Shown here one piece after another: positions 22,772 through 34,876 of a DNA stretch of 64,000 bases. This stretch comes from Semisulcospira habei (lineage: Eukaryota; Mollusca; Gastropoda; Semisulcospiridae): contig BTPG01000004.1 of the NCBI GenBank assembly GCA_036245525.1, forward strand, positions 213,404,751 through 213,468,750, written 5' to 3'. Position 1 is the stretch's first letter, and the number at the start of each line of letters is the position of its first letter. The translations under genes were made by a program, and so were the position numbers. Under the pieces are notes generated by a model. The model was not told the origin of the DNA. It worked only from the letters and a program-made list of their open reading frames with translations, and did not search any database.

Positions 22772-22985
22772 GTTCACCCATTTCAGCCTGAGGTGTGCAT
22801 TTCCCACAATTTGTAGGTGTCACCTAACGACTATGTACCATGTGCAGGAGAAGAATCAACCTTGATTATTCAAGGGTGGTGCCATATAATGGCGCCTGAA
22901 GGTGCCACGCTAATGTGGCACTACCCTTGAATTATCATGATCAAATCCAGCTCCTGCTGTAGGTCATCAGGGCTAAACTTGTTAA
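22772..22985. mobile_element. TTAA hairpin element, subtype A, decayed left end
   Basis: Left end TTCACCCATTTCAGCCTGAG (TTAA changed to TTCA), right end GGGCTAAACTTGTTAA. The arms have several mismatches. Confidence 0.82.
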
Positions 22986-23468
22986 TGGACTACTACACAA
23001 CTTACGACAGCTTTATGCTGCCTAACTTTGTGTGCCCCCCCCCCCCCCCCCCCTCCTCCAAAATGACAATTTATGGGGCAGTGCCAGTGGGAAATTTGGT
23101 GAATTTCAAGGGGTTTAATCCTTTCTACATCACATGTATTGGGGCCGTTCTATTTTTGACCTGTAACTTTGTCATTTATACTATTTTTTTAAACAAAACT
23201 AATCTGAATATCTTAAGCATTTTATCAGATAAATACCGAATATACTCAAAAATGTACTTTGTTTTACAAAAATAACAAAGGTTTAAATTTACATCCCTTG
23301 TCCAAACATGGACAGAAATTGAACTTGTGGACATAACTTTAATGCACCCACTAGGGTGCACGATAACCAGTAATTACCGCTTGTGAACAGAAAACACAGG
23401 ACTTTTTTTTAAGGTGCTGGTCCTAGGGACTGGTTTTATTTTTCCTGTATCCCCCTGCCAACCCCCCC

Positions 23469-23500
<32 letters not shown>

Positions 23501-23999
23501 TTTTGATTGTTCAGCCCCTGGAAGGAAGGCTGAAGGTTCTAAAACAAAAAGAAAGTTGGAACCCTCCCCCCCCCCCCCCCCCCCCCCCCTCGAGGTAGCT
23601 GATCCACCCCAGTTGTCTACCGGAAAGCATTTCCTGGGGACCAGTTTTGATCTGAACTGGAAAAGAAACAGGAGGGGTGGAAGATGGGGGGGGACTGGTT
23701 TTAAAAAAATCTTAGCACGAACCCAGACCCTGATTGATTGTGGGAACCAATTTCTACGAACATACAAACAAGTTAGTACAACGATAATATTCACACGTCG
23801 TGGGTAGAAATTGCACCATACAATTTACATAGACTGTGTCGGATCAATTGCTGCAACATGTCAATTGTATGGTGTGATCTCTATATGACAGCATATGATT
23901 AAGGCAGTGAAAGGTGACATATTACGAAAGTTAACTTGAAAATTTAGTAAATTGTGTTGTAATCCCAACTAAAAGTAAAACCACTGCTGACACCCAGTC
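22986..23999. other. Non-coding stretch with long C-runs
   Basis: Runs of C occur at 23035-23053, 23463-23485 and 23565-23589, and they create Pro/Gly-rich false frames. No gene was recognised. Confidence 0.4.
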
Positions 24000-24360
24000 A
24001 TGCATTGAGCTATTACATCATCATGTGCAAACATTTGTCAGCCAAGCATGAAAAATATTGATGTCACATTGCAGAGTAAAATGCGTCAAGATCCTCGAAA
24101 AGCAATGATGGTGGATGTGTTGAACTCTGCTAGGCATATGCCGAAAACTGACTCATACGAGATTAATGCAAACAAAAATGTGAGTAAAAGTAATTTCAAG
24201 TTACATCCATTATTTAGAAGTTACATCCATCATTTAGAAGTTACATCCATCATTTAGGTGATACTGAGAATCTCACTCTTGTGATTTTAAAATCGTATCC
24301 TACTCACCACCTTGAAAGTAAGATTCTCAGTATCACCTAAACACTGATGTAAGAATCTAT
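24000..24360 (+). repeat. Repeat with short ORF-like segment and terminal hairpin, copy 1
   Basis: Homologous to 47205-47545. A frame containing KNIDVTLQSKMRQDPRKA is followed by a GTGAGTAA donor-like sequence, a triplicated 20-bp block (AAGTTACATCCATCATTTAG), and a hairpin whose arms are GGTGATACTGAGAATCT and its complement (24255-24340). Confidence 0.7.
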
Positions 24361-25289
24361 GTCCAGTCCAGCCAAAACTTCTTTCTGAATGCTAGCCAAA
24401 ACTTCTTGCTGAATGTTAAGTCTGAAGTACCCAATAACATATTTTCAAAAGCCTAAAAGGCTTGAAATGAACCAAATACATAAAGTAAACAGCAAATTCT
24501 CATTGGCGCCCATGTGCCTCATATTAATATGTCAAAACGGTTATGTATATTGTCAGAAGATAAAGGTACACAAGGTGAACGTACTGGCATCTCCAACAAA
24601 CACCTGTGACAGAAACTGTCAGTAGTATGGACACAAAAATGCCTGATGAAAATTTAAAATTGACTGGAATGCATATGAGCCTGTGACAAAACGTGCGCCT
24701 AACAACCGAATATATTTTTAGTTCTTTTTGTGATTCCACTATGAAGACATTGTTGGAACACTGGCATTTCCCACAAAGTTTCCTTTTCACCAGAATGGCT
24801 AATCTATAGATGATTTTCATGTGTATGTCCAATGTCAAACTGAGTGTGACAACAAACATTTTTCTCTGCTGAGTGACAGGAACATTTTTGTATTTCTGTT
24901 ATCTCATCTAAGTAGAATGACTGAAGATTGTAAAATGTGGTAATCACAGAAAAAAACTTTTTCAGTGATGATTTAAATTGAGTATGTCCACCGTAACAAC
25001 CAACACTGATTGTTACAGAAAACTTAATTTCAAAAGGAATAAAATACTCTTCATACTTCCACTTGTGAGAATAGGTTATACAATTAATTTCTTTTGAAAG
25101 AGAATAATCAAAAAAGATAAACTGACTTTGAAATGTGATCATATTTATCACCATATGTCCACCATAACATTTTCATAAAGGACCAGATTTAATTATTCGC
25201 TGCTGGAAATCATCTGTTTCTGCATTCACATTAATTAATTTCACATGCCAGATACATCAAAACTAACCAATGACTAAAATAAGCCTGTG
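24361..25289. other. Non-coding stretch, nothing identified
   Basis: AT-rich with spurious frames on the - strand. No domain was recognised. Confidence 0.4.
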
Positions 25290-26644
25290 CAGGTCAATTG
25301 GGAAAGATCTTCACTACTATCTTTCAGTTCCTGCTTGATCTTCGTACTGTCCCTAATGCTTGGAAATCATCAATCATTGTTCCGATTCCTAAAAAAAACA
25401 ACGCTCATGAATTCAACGATTTCCGCACAGTTGCACTGACTTCTATTCTGTCAAAATGTATGGAAAAAGTGGTGCGGAGGCATCTGTTAAATGATGTTGC
25501 TGAACTCCTGGATCCATTCCAATTTGCTTACAAAAATCATAGGGGTGTGGAAGATGCATGCCTTACTCTGTACAATCTTGTATTTCAACATCTTGAAAAA
25601 TCAAAAGCACATGTGAGAATTCTCTTTAGACTTTTCTAATGCTTTTAATACTGTTGAACCACTGATGCTTTTGCAGCATATGATGGACATTAATGTGAAC
25701 ACAAACATTATTATATATACAGACCATATATGCATTGTCACACTGCCACGTCTCGTCTCTTAAAGTTCTCAGACGACATGGCTCTTGTACGCCTACTCCA
25801 ACAAGAAGACAGTCTGGCTGAGTACTTTGCACAGATAGCAGTATTAGAGTCCTGGTGCAAAGACAGTTTTCTGGAAATGAATGTACAGAAAACCAAGGAA
25901 CTCATCATTGATGGCATGAAAGTTGATGACATTTTTGTACCTGTCTCAAATAATAATCAACCTGTAGAAGTGGTCACTGAATTTAAATACCTTTGCACAG
26001 TCATGGATTGTGGGCTCTCCTTTACTGGAAACACCGATCTGATTGTGAAAAAAGCAAACCAGCGTCTGTACCTTCTTAGGAAACTGAGAAAGTTTTGATG
26101 TTAGTTCCAAGGTTTTAGAATCCGTTCACAGCATACTGACTTTTAACATCACTGCTTGGTATGGCAACCTCTGTATGAAAAACAGAGGCAGACTGTCACG
26201 TATCGTCAGAACAGCTGAGAAGATCATTGGCCTAGGACAGTACCCAGTAGATGATCTGTACCATAGAGAGCTGTCTGAAGGATAGCTGCTACTAGCATTG
26301 TCAGTGATCCTCGTCACCCACTATCTGATCAGTTTCAAATGCTACCACCAGGCAGACGTTTCAACATGCCACTTACCAAAAAAGAATGTTTTAAGAAGTC
26401 TTTTATTCTAACTGCTGTCTCGATTTTGAACTCTTGTTTATAACGCCGTGATATGTGTGATCTACTTACCATTACCTCCCATCTTGTGACAGATTGCTTG
26501 TGATAGATTGCTGCAATGATAATTTTTCATGGAATGTTCTTTTAGCGTTTATTAGTATCTTATATTTTGTTTTATGGCGAGCCAAAAGGCAAAATTCTGT
26601 CGTGCTTTGACTCGAACAGGCAGACAATAAAGTTGTATTGTATC
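25290..26644 (+). mobile_element. CR1/L2/Rex-like LINE, 3' half, internally deleted
   Basis: The frame at 25298-25639 has VPNAWKSSIIVPIPKK, then NDFRTVALTSILSKC, then LDPFQFAYKNHRGVEDA. The palm region between SNAFNT and KFSDDMALV is deleted. The frame at 25730-26098 has the SDD motif, ESWCKDSFLEMNVQKTK and EFKYLCTV. A further frame reads ILTFNITAWYGNL. The 3' UTR ends ACAATAAAGTTGTATTGTAT. Frameshifts and stops show it is dead. Confidence 0.88.
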
Positions 26645-26920
26645 AAAAACATCTCTGTTGGTTATTAGACTTTGGACATTTCTGTTGGTTGTTACTTTTG
26701 GTAAAACTCGACCTTTTGTCACAGGCTCATATCGCAATGAAACTATAAATAATGAAAAAATCAAACTAAACTCTCCCAAATATTCTAACCTATAATTATG
26801 CTTGCGCCCAGGATGTTCTGCCTGTTGCGCCCCAGGGTGTACTTGGCCCATAAACTGCAGACGCCATTTTTGCGGAAGTAATGCAATTGAAAAAATTACC
26901 ACAATAATCCGTAATATTGT

Positions 26921-27080
26921 AGAGAAGAACCTAACAGAGAAGGAAACACGCTTAGAAAAGACAGTTACAGCACAATAAATTGTGTTGTAACTGTCTTTTC
27001 TAAGTGTGTTTCTTTCTCCTTTGGGTTCTTCTCTGCATTTTACACGCTTGGCAGACTGGCAGTCACTTTTTTGTTCTGGA
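26921..27080. repeat. Inverted repeat with ACACGCTTAGAAAAGACAG arms
   Basis: The arms meet almost directly (CAGCACAATAAATTGTGTTG). The right flank TTTTACACGCTTGGCAG is shared with 55465-55512. Family as at 9419-9601 and 55201-55465. Confidence 0.8.
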
Positions 27081-27524
27081 TTGCGGCTATCACCTGAGCA
27101 TGAACAGCCACTCTCAGACGAACGCGAAGCCTTTACGTCTTTAAAATATATACAAAAAAACACATTTAAGCAATACATAAAACAACAAAATAAACATATG
27201 TTCCGAACGAGAAGCGCCCACTTAATATGTTGTAAAAGAGTGTATGTGTTTTAATGGGCCTAAAATGCGAGACGTTTTTCAAAGCCTACCTCGAAAACTT
27301 TGTCAATGAAGCTATCAGTCAGAATTCAAGATGGCGGAGCGTGACACGAGCAGCAGACGCGTTGCCGTGCCTACTGTGAAATAAGCAACGCGCCGCGTCA
27401 ACCAGTCGCTCGCTCGCAGGTTAGCCTCGTTCCTGCACCCGACATCTTCGCCATTAGTACGCTCTGTGGGCTTGTGTGGCGACAGGAATCTATCTCCTAC
27501 TCCCACACGGCACTGGCAGATGAC

Positions 27525-28310
27525 AAATCGGACTTTGTGTGTGATATAATTATGGTCAATTCACCGGCTAACTGCACCGCATAGTTACTGTGACTTGGGG
27601 CGCCGCCGGTTTTCGCTACTAAAGTGGCCGGGGGTGAAACTTGTAGTGAAGTGCCGGATGACACTTTAGCGATCGATTTCAGTGGACACACAGTGCCTAT
27701 TATTTGATTCACTAGAGTGTTTAGCGCTTCTATTTATCATGTGCATTTGATGATATGGAATAAGTAACAGTCGTTGGTCAGTGTAGTGTTCCGTTGTCAG
27801 TTCCAAGCATCGCAATCGCCGCCTTGGCCTCATCACTGAGTTTCGGGGCTCCTTTCCTCAGTGCCGCGGATCTGCCGCGGCGGTGTAGCGGAACAACTCG
27901 GTTTACTCAGCTATTCTCAAATAGCGCAAAAAGATTATCATGGCTAACTGGCACATGAGTAGAATTTGTTGAGATAGTATTTAGTGATGTAAGGTTCAAT
28001 GTGTGTCACTACAGTCAGTGATATAAGATGCCGGGGAAAATTCCCACTCCCGCGCCGCAACCCCGGGCATGGCCGTAGGTCAGACTGTGAGCACCGTTTC
28101 CGCGGCCGGCGGGGCCGGTAGCCACGGTGTTATAAACATGTAATTGATGGCACAATGGAGATCGGTACGGACAAAATAGCTTGTACTGACTGATCGATTC
28201 TAGAGTGCTTGGCGCTTCTATGCATGTGTACAATTATAATAAAAACTGTGCAATATAGCGTGGCGTTAAAAGTGGACACGTTTATCATTAGAACTATTCG
28301 CGTACAGTCA
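27525..28310 (+). repeat. Tandem unit A of a roughly 0.8 kb repeat
   Basis: Landmarks in order: CGGACTTTGTGTGTGATAT, GCTAACTGCACCGCAT, TTTAGCGCTTCTATTTAT, ACTCAGCTATTCTCAAAT, ATCGGTACGGACAAAATAGC, AAAAGTGGACACGTTT. It is GC-rich near 27840-28120. No coding capacity was recognised. Confidence 0.75.
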
Positions 28311-28559
28311 CGGCTCAATTCTGATGACGATGAAACGTTTTTATTCGGGATAAAAAGTTTTAGGCGCAGCAATGCCTATCTTTCAAACTGTCCTGCTACT
28401 CTACACATATAAAATACATCAGACGATACGGCAGCAAAAGATAAAACATATAAGTAAAAAAGATCCATCCCCCCCCCCCCCCCACCCTCAGAAAAGTCGC
28501 ACGAAAGGCTGTTCGTTTTGCCAGCATGCTGTCAAGCTACTTGTCCAACTGGCGTCCGA

Positions 28560-28965
28560 GTGATAATGCAGCAAGGTAATATAATGGTGCATGCTTTAGT
28601 CAGACTCGCCAATGGTGAGTGAGGAGGGCGATACCTGTCTTGGGTGCCGGCTGATGGAGACCTTGTCTTTTTCAGATGACTCGAGTCCAGGGCTGGGCAG
28701 CATCTGCCAAGCAGACTGTAGCGCTGCAGGGCTTCTCTGTGTGTGCAACGAGGCGCATCATCAGCAAAACAGCTCACGTACAGTTGGTCTAGTTTTCGTG
28801 TGGGCCTGCAGTCGTCTGAGTTGAACAGGCTGCCTCGAGACGGTACCTGATGTACACGCATCGTATATCGAGGTCCACTGTGGCCTGCTTCAACATCATG
28901 CAAAAATGATGGTGAAGAGGTCGGTGCCGCACGCGCCCTGCTTTACGCCGTTGAGAATGGGAATG
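28560..28965 (-). mobile_element. Degenerate LINE RT fragment
   Basis: Read on the - strand the frames give NGVKQGACGTDLFTI (RT motif around the palm), QLRRLQAHTKT and a FADD-like position (YVSCFADDA), with stops and frameshifts. It is flanked by an (AT)n/(GT)n microsatellite. Confidence 0.65.
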
Positions 28966-28978
28966 GTTCTATAATATA

Positions 28979-28980
<2 letters not shown>

Positions 28981-29014
<34 letters not shown>

Positions 29015-29027
29015 ATATTTTATGATA

Positions 29028-29072
<45 letters not shown>

Positions 29073-29092
29073 GTGTGTGTGTGTGTGTGTGT
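28981..29092. repeat. (AT)n and (GT)n microsatellites
   Basis: About 32 bp of AT (28981-29012) is followed by two GT runs (29035-29067 and 29071-29092). Confidence 0.95.
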
Positions 29093-29094
29093 TG

Positions 29095-29330
29095 TGAGAT
29101 AATTATGGTCAATTTACGGCTAACTGCACCGCATAGTTACTGTGCTTTAGGGCGCCGCGGTTTCGCTACTAAAGTGGCCTGGTTCCAAACTGTAGTTAGC
29201 GATCGATTGGACACGTGCATTTACATTTGATTCTAGGTGTTTAGCGCTTCTATTTATCATGTGCATGATGATATGGATAAGTAAAGTTGGTCAGCCGTGT
29301 AGTAGTGTTCGACGCTTCAAAACTGACAGA
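29095..29330 (+). repeat. Partial unit of the 0.8 kb repeat
   Basis: It carries GGCTAACTGCACCGCATAGT, GTTTCGCTACTAAAGTGGCC and TTTAGCGCTTCTATTTATCA, with many small deletions relative to unit A. Confidence 0.72.
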
Positions 29331-29344
29331 CAAGCTTATCCATC

Positions 29345-29435
29345 GCCTTGTATATATATATATATTATATATATATAAATATATACTATATATCTATATA
29401 TATATTTATATATATATATACACACACACACATAT
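29345..29435. repeat. (TA)n with terminal (CA)n
   Basis: Interrupted TA dinucleotide run ending in ACACACACAC, directly before a LINE fragment. Confidence 0.9.
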
Positions 29436-29436
29436 A

Positions 29437-30135
29437 CATCAGTCAGATCAGAAAATACCTCACTACCGAACCTGCCTCCAAACTTGCCGTCTCTCTCATC
29501 CTATCTCGCATCGACTACTGCAACTCTCTTCTTTCCGGCCTCCCTCACTCCACCACCTTCACTCTCCAGCGCGTCCAGAACAATGCTGCCCGCCTCGTCC
29601 TCAGAAAGAAAAAATCCGATCACATCACTCCCCTGCTCAACTCCTTCACTGGCTTCCCATCCCCCAACGCATCCAATACAAGATTCTGTCTCTCTGCTAC
29701 AAATCCCTGAACAACTGCGCTCCTGCCTATCTCTAAAACTTACTTCACCCCTACACCCCTGCCCGCTCCCTCCGCTCCGCCTCTGACCCTCTCCGCCTCC
29801 ACATCCCCCGCACCAAACTCAGCACTTTCGGCCCCCGCTCCTTCTCAGTATACGGTCCATCCACCAGGAACACTCTCCCACTCTCTCTCCGTCAGAAACA
29901 CTCTCTCTCCTCCTTCCAGTCCGCCCTCAAAACTCACCTCTTTCAACAGTTCTAGCACTATACCACCACACTCCCCACCCCAAGCTGACTGTCGTAATGT
30001 ATTTCACTATTTGTGGTACGTGAGTCGTTGTCTAAAGCGTGCGCATGCGTGCGTGAGTTGTGAGTGCGCGCTTAGAGTTATAATTATTATAAGATAAGCG
30101 CATTATAAATACCGTAATTATTATTATTATTTATA
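29437..30135 (+). mobile_element. CR1/L2-like LINE, C-terminal end and 3' UTR
   Basis: The frames read LILSRIDYCNSLLSGLPHST, LQRVQNNAARLVLRKKKSD, LHWLPIPQRIQYKILSLCYK and NCAPAYL, a conserved C-terminal block of these LINEs. The 3' tail GCGCATTATAAATACCGTAA runs into (TTA)n. It is 5' truncated and frameshifted. Confidence 0.85.
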
Positions 30136-30239
30136 TATAAACCTGCCATGTTAATGCAGACAGTCGAACTATTACATAATCTGCAGCAACAGTAGAGATT
30201 ATTAGGTAATAGGAAACTTGTCACTTTGTCACTTAATAT

Positions 30240-30950
30240 ACGAAATGTAGCATATGGGAGCCGCGAACATACTATTACTTCTGAAGTAAGTATTTATGGA
30301 GGCGATCTTTGAAGACGTTAATCTTACAAATTGATTTCAGGTGTGGAGGTAAAATATTCCACGCTTTAGCGCCTGAAAAGGACAGGCTGGTTTTACAGAT
30401 GTCTAATCTAATTTTTGGAAGGTGGATCGAACTTTTCCGTGCATGATCTTGTGTAGTAGAACACCGCGATTACATTCAAACTGTTTATTCAATGTTAGTA
30501 ACTTGCGATATTTAAATTTTTTGTCAGTCGAAGTAGGACCGGGAAGTATTAATTTAATGCCCCGACGATACAAGGAATTAACTTTTTTTCATAGTGTGAA
30601 CTTCGCTGCATCCATCCCAGACGGTAGAACTGTAGTCACAATGCGTTTTAATATGCGCATGGAAAATGAGTTTACGGATATCAGTATTAACTATATGGCG
30701 TAGTTTTGATAACAGGAACAGTTTTTTTGAGATTGTTTTGCATATAGAGTCAGTATGCGGTTTTCAGCTTAATTGGTTGTCCACTATAACGCCTAATAAG
30801 CGATGCCTGGTTACTTGTTCTACAGGCTGGCTATCTAAGGAGAGTGTTAAAGATGGTAGGCCGGCCACACTGCCGTTTCTGACGTGTAGTAACTAACATG
30901 CTCTTTGTCTTTGGAATACTAATAATCATGTGATTATCACTGCACCAGCC
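30240..30950 (-). mobile_element. LINE RT C-terminal fragment
   Basis: The - strand frames give VTRHRLLGVIVDNQL, KLFLLSKLRHIVNTDIRK, CDYSSTVWDGCS, LYRRGIKLILPG and CNRGVLLHKIMHGK. This is the thumb and C-terminal region of a LINE protein. Stops and frameshifts are present. It lies between units of the 0.8 kb repeat. Confidence 0.82.
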
Positions 30951-30959
30951 TCAGTGCTA

Positions 30960-31945
30960 CTTCATACATCTGAGACAAATGGAGCACTCTACTGATAGAC
31001 TCCACACGGCACAATTAGTCAGAAACGATAATATGGGTTGTTAGAACATTCTGGGTATAGCTATAGTGATAAAACGGACTTTGTGTGTGATATGCGCTCA
31101 ATTCACCGACTAACAGCACCGCATTGTTACCAGTGTGGCTCAGGGCGCTGTCACTTTTTCGCTTAACTCTTTCTACCCCAGACACACCACAGCAAGATAA
31201 GGATCGACCATGATAGTTCAAGGGTGATGCCAGAATAGCTTGGCGCCTATGGGCGCCAAGCTATTCTGGCATCACCCTTGAACTATCATGGTCGATCTAT
31301 GTCCTGCACTAGAGTGCAGTCTTCAGAGGACAACGGCAAAATTTGGGGATTTCGGTGTTGGGGTAGAATGAGTTAATGTTGGTTTACATATTTGTAACTG
31401 ATGACACTTTGGTGGTCGATTTGAACACATTGCCTTGTACTGTTCGATTCTAGAGTGTTAAGCGGTGCTTCTATTTATGCATTTGATTATATGGAATAAG
31501 TAACTGTTGATATGTTCCGCCGCGTTCAAAACAGACAAGTTTGTTCAAGTGCTTACTTTTTCGGGCTTCTTTCCTGATTGTATCTGTTTACTCAGCTATT
31601 CTCAAATCGTGCAAAAAAGATTATCATGGCTTACTAGCAGTAGAATTTGTTGAGATATTTAGTGATGCAAGGTTCTGCTTGCGTGATATTTAAATGGGAA
31701 AATTCCCGATCCGCCGCACCGCATGGTTCCTGTAGGTCAAAGCACCTTTTCCCGTGGGGGTAATGTTATAAACGTGCAATTGCTGACACAATTGAGATCG
31801 GTACGGACAAAATAGCGTGTATCGATTGATTCTAAGAGTGTTTGACGCTTCTATTCATGTGTGCGTTTATAATAAAACTTGAGTAGGTGTTATGTAGTGT
31901 GGGGTTAAAAGTGGACACGTTTTCGGAAATATTCGCATAATTATT
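30960..31945 (+). repeat. Tandem unit B of the 0.8 kb repeat with inserted hairpin element
   Basis: Same landmark order as unit A, starting with TGAGACAAATGGAGCACTCT and ending AAAAGTGGACACGTTTTC. A TTAA element (31163-31376) splits the GTCACTTTTTCGC landmark. Confidence 0.8.
31163..31376. mobile_element. TTAA hairpin element, subtype D
   Basis: Left end TTAACTCTTTCTACCCCAGA, right end GGGGTAGAATGAGTTAA. The inner palindrome GGTGATGCCAGAATAGCTTG is perfect. Confidence 0.92.
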
Positions 31946-31954
31946 TGTTGTTCG

Positions 31955-32880
31955 CGCCTTTTCCCTGAGACAAATGCAGCACTCTATAGACACCAATGAT
32001 AAGGCAAATGATAATATCGGGTTGTTAGAACGTATCGGTGCTAGTTTTGGTGATTAACTCATTCTACCCCAACACCGAAATCCTTAAATTTTGCCGTTGT
32101 CCTCTGCACTGAGACCGATTGCAGTGCACGACACAGATCGACCGTGATAGTTCAAGGGTGATGCCAGAATAGCTTGGCGCCCATGGGCGCCAAGCTATTC
32201 TGGCATCACCCTTGAACTATCATGGTCGATCCTTATCTTGCTGTAGTGTTTCTGGGGTAGAATGAGTTAAACGGACTTTGTGTGCGATATATGCTCAATT
32301 CGCCGACTAATGGCACCGTATATTTCATCTTTCTCGGGTCACCGTTTCTCGCTAAAGGGTGGGATTAGAAACTTGTAACTGATGACACTTTCATGATCAA
32401 TCTGGTCACATTGCCTTGTACTGTTCGATTTTAGAGTGGTTATCACTTCTAGTTATGCATTTGATTATATGCAGTAAGTAATAGTTGATTTGTTCCGTCG
32501 CCATCGAAATGGGCATGTTTGCCAAACTGGCCTCTTTCCTGATAGACAAAACATCTGTTTATTCAGCTATGTTGAAATCGCGAGAAAAGATTATCATGGC
32601 TTACTCGCAGTGGAATTTCGTGATGATATGTTTAGTGATGCAAGTTTCAGCGTGCGTGATATCCGTTTACTCAGCTATGTTGACATCATGACAAAAACAA
32701 AATGGTCAGCTTACCGACAGTAGAACTCTGGCGAGATACTGATGTAAAGGTATGTGTGCGTGATGTATGAGAAAATTTTTTATCAGGGCGCCGGACCGTT
32801 ACTGTACGTCAGAGCACTGTGTACAGCGTGGGTAGTGTTATAAACTTGTTACTGATGACACTATAGTGACAATTTTGTGA
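31955..32880 (+). repeat. Tandem unit C of the 0.8 kb repeat with inserted hairpin element
   Basis: Starts CTGAGACAAATGCAGCACTC as in unit B and ends near TTATAAACTTGTTACTGATG. The segment around GTTTACTCAGCTATGTTGA is itself duplicated (32558 and 32667). Confidence 0.78.
32054..32270. mobile_element. TTAA hairpin element, subtype D
   Basis: Ends are TTAACTCATTCTACCCCAAC and GGGGTAGAATGAGTTAA. It lies between GGTGA and ACGGACTTTG, a point where unit B has GTGATAAAACGGACTTTG without an element. Confidence 0.93.
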
Positions 32881-33636
32881 GCAAAAAGCAGACAACCCTT
32901 GGGGAGTTTCGGCCCAAAAATCTGCAGAACGCAGCATAGTAAACAGCACACCGCTCTATATACAAAGGAAGAATAATACAGGTACCTCAACCTGTGTGTG
33001 CAGCCACCAGTACTTTTAACAGTACCAACCAGTGGATTCACGCATTATGGGGTTAAATACAATATCGATTATGTACAGAGTGTCCTGCTGCATAGACAGT
33101 AACACCACAGAAAAAAAAAACCACAACAACAACAACAAACAAACAAACAAACTGTATATTAAGAAACGGGACAACAACAAAAAATTTAAATAAATATCAA
33201 AGGACACAAATCTTTTCTACATTAGCAGTAACTCAGTATAGCAACCATGAGTAGAACAGATTACTCTAAAACCAGTCTGTGCAACCACTTGTTTTTGCAA
33301 CAAGAAAAAGGTTAAAAACAACAGGTGCTCTCCTTCAAGAGAAGTCTCGAAAAGCAAAATGTGTAACCTATCCTAAAAGACCATCATCTAGGTGGCTATA
33401 GCCACCCAAATAATGATACCAATGACAGGCAATCTCTCCTAAGGGTGGTCACTCAAAACAGGTTCTACTGTACAAACTAACAACTCCTTATTATAACCAT
33501 CATGTTAACAATGCTCATCATCATAATACAAATGACAAAAAAATACAAGACTAATTATTTTAATCAAACTAAGCTAATGACACTCAGCTTGACTAATTAG
33601 AAAAAACGACACAAACTTAGAGTATGCAAAAGTAAC
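32881..33636. other. Non-coding stretch, nothing identified
   Basis: AT-rich with short AAC and AAAC runs. No gene was recognised. Confidence 0.4.
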
Positions 33637-34095
33637 TTAACTACCAAATTGGGCTCCATTTTCTTCTGTTTTAAAATTTATTTTAGAAAAATCAACATGA
33701 CTCCCTGTAATTAGTAATGCTACAGCAGGGGCTAGGTACATTCCAAACTTGTAAAACATAAGACATGTCCATTTACCGATTGAACTTGAAACAAAATGGG
33801 TTGCATTCAAGGTCATGAGAAAGACTGCCAGTGTCCACAGGCAAAAAAGTGACTAACCGCTTTTGAGTACAGACACACAAAAGATCGTCCTAAATCTCTT
33901 GTCATTAGTGAACCAATGTAATTTTCATATTTAGCGTGTAGTTTTATCATGTCCTCAGCAGTGAGTGATTCAATTTCTTCAGTTGTGTATTGTTTACCCA
34001 GATACGCTTTTGATTTTCCACAAACTATCACAGCGAGAAGCCTCTCTTTCTTTGATTCCAATTCCTTGTTCTCTACTGCACATATATCACTTAGA

Positions 34096-34876
34096 TTGAT
34101 TGATTGATTGTACATTGCTTAACGTCCCGACAGCAACAAGACTTTCTCAGGACGTGCCTGCACTGCTTGTGAAAAGAAAATGATTGATTGTACATTGATT
34201 AACGTCCCGACAGCAACAAGGCTTTCTCAGGACGTGCCTGCACTGCTTGTGAAAAAAAAAAATAAACAGAACATTGAATGTATGTCGCCAGCCGGTCAAA
34301 TACATTAAATAAACCTAACACATGGGGCCTAAATAAAGCTAAGACCATTTAGCAACACACATCCAATATCAAGAGCTACAGGCAGTGCAGACAGTAGGGA
34401 GAGTTTTAAAAAGGCATACAGGTGAATGGACAAAGGGTAGACAGAAACAAATGCCCCAGAATAGAGAGAAAAACCCACCCTGTGGGGCTGACCAGGGTGA
34501 CCCTGGGAACTAAAAAATACCTAACCCCACCCAAGTCCCAAAGGGCAGACCCGGGTGGGGTTTGTGAAAAGAAAAAATAAAAACACAACTAAACAGAACA
34601 TTGAATGTATGTCGCCAGCTGGCCCAATACAGTAAATAAACCTAACACATGGGGCCTAAATAAAGCTAAGACCATTTAGCAACACACATCCAATATCAAG
34701 AGCTACAGGCAGTGCAGACAGTAGGGAGAGTTTTAAAAAGGCAAATACAGGTGAATGGACAAAGGGTAGACAGAAACACATGCCCCAGAATAGAGAGGAA
34801 AACCCACCCTGTGACCCTGGGAACTAAAAAGTAGTTAACCCCACCCAAGTCCCCCAGGGCAGACCCGGGTGGGGTG
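34096..34876 (-). mobile_element. SINE (older copy), split by a younger SINE
   Basis: Flanked by the 12-bp duplication ATATCACTTAGA (34084-34095 and 34877-34888). The tail part is 34096-34166 and the body is 34576-34876. Confidence 0.9.
34181..34561 (-). mobile_element. SINE (younger copy), full length, nested
   Basis: 381 bp, flanked by the 14-bp duplication TTGTGAAAAGAAAA (34167-34180 and 34562-34575), which is sequence of the host SINE. On its sense strand it starts with an ACCCCACCCGGGTCTGCCC block and ends with the GTACAATCAATCA tail. Confidence 0.93.

Noticed and set aside
26552..27178. 208-codon frame on the - strand
   Set aside because: It runs across the LINE 3' UTR and a palindromic repeat, with no recognisable domain.
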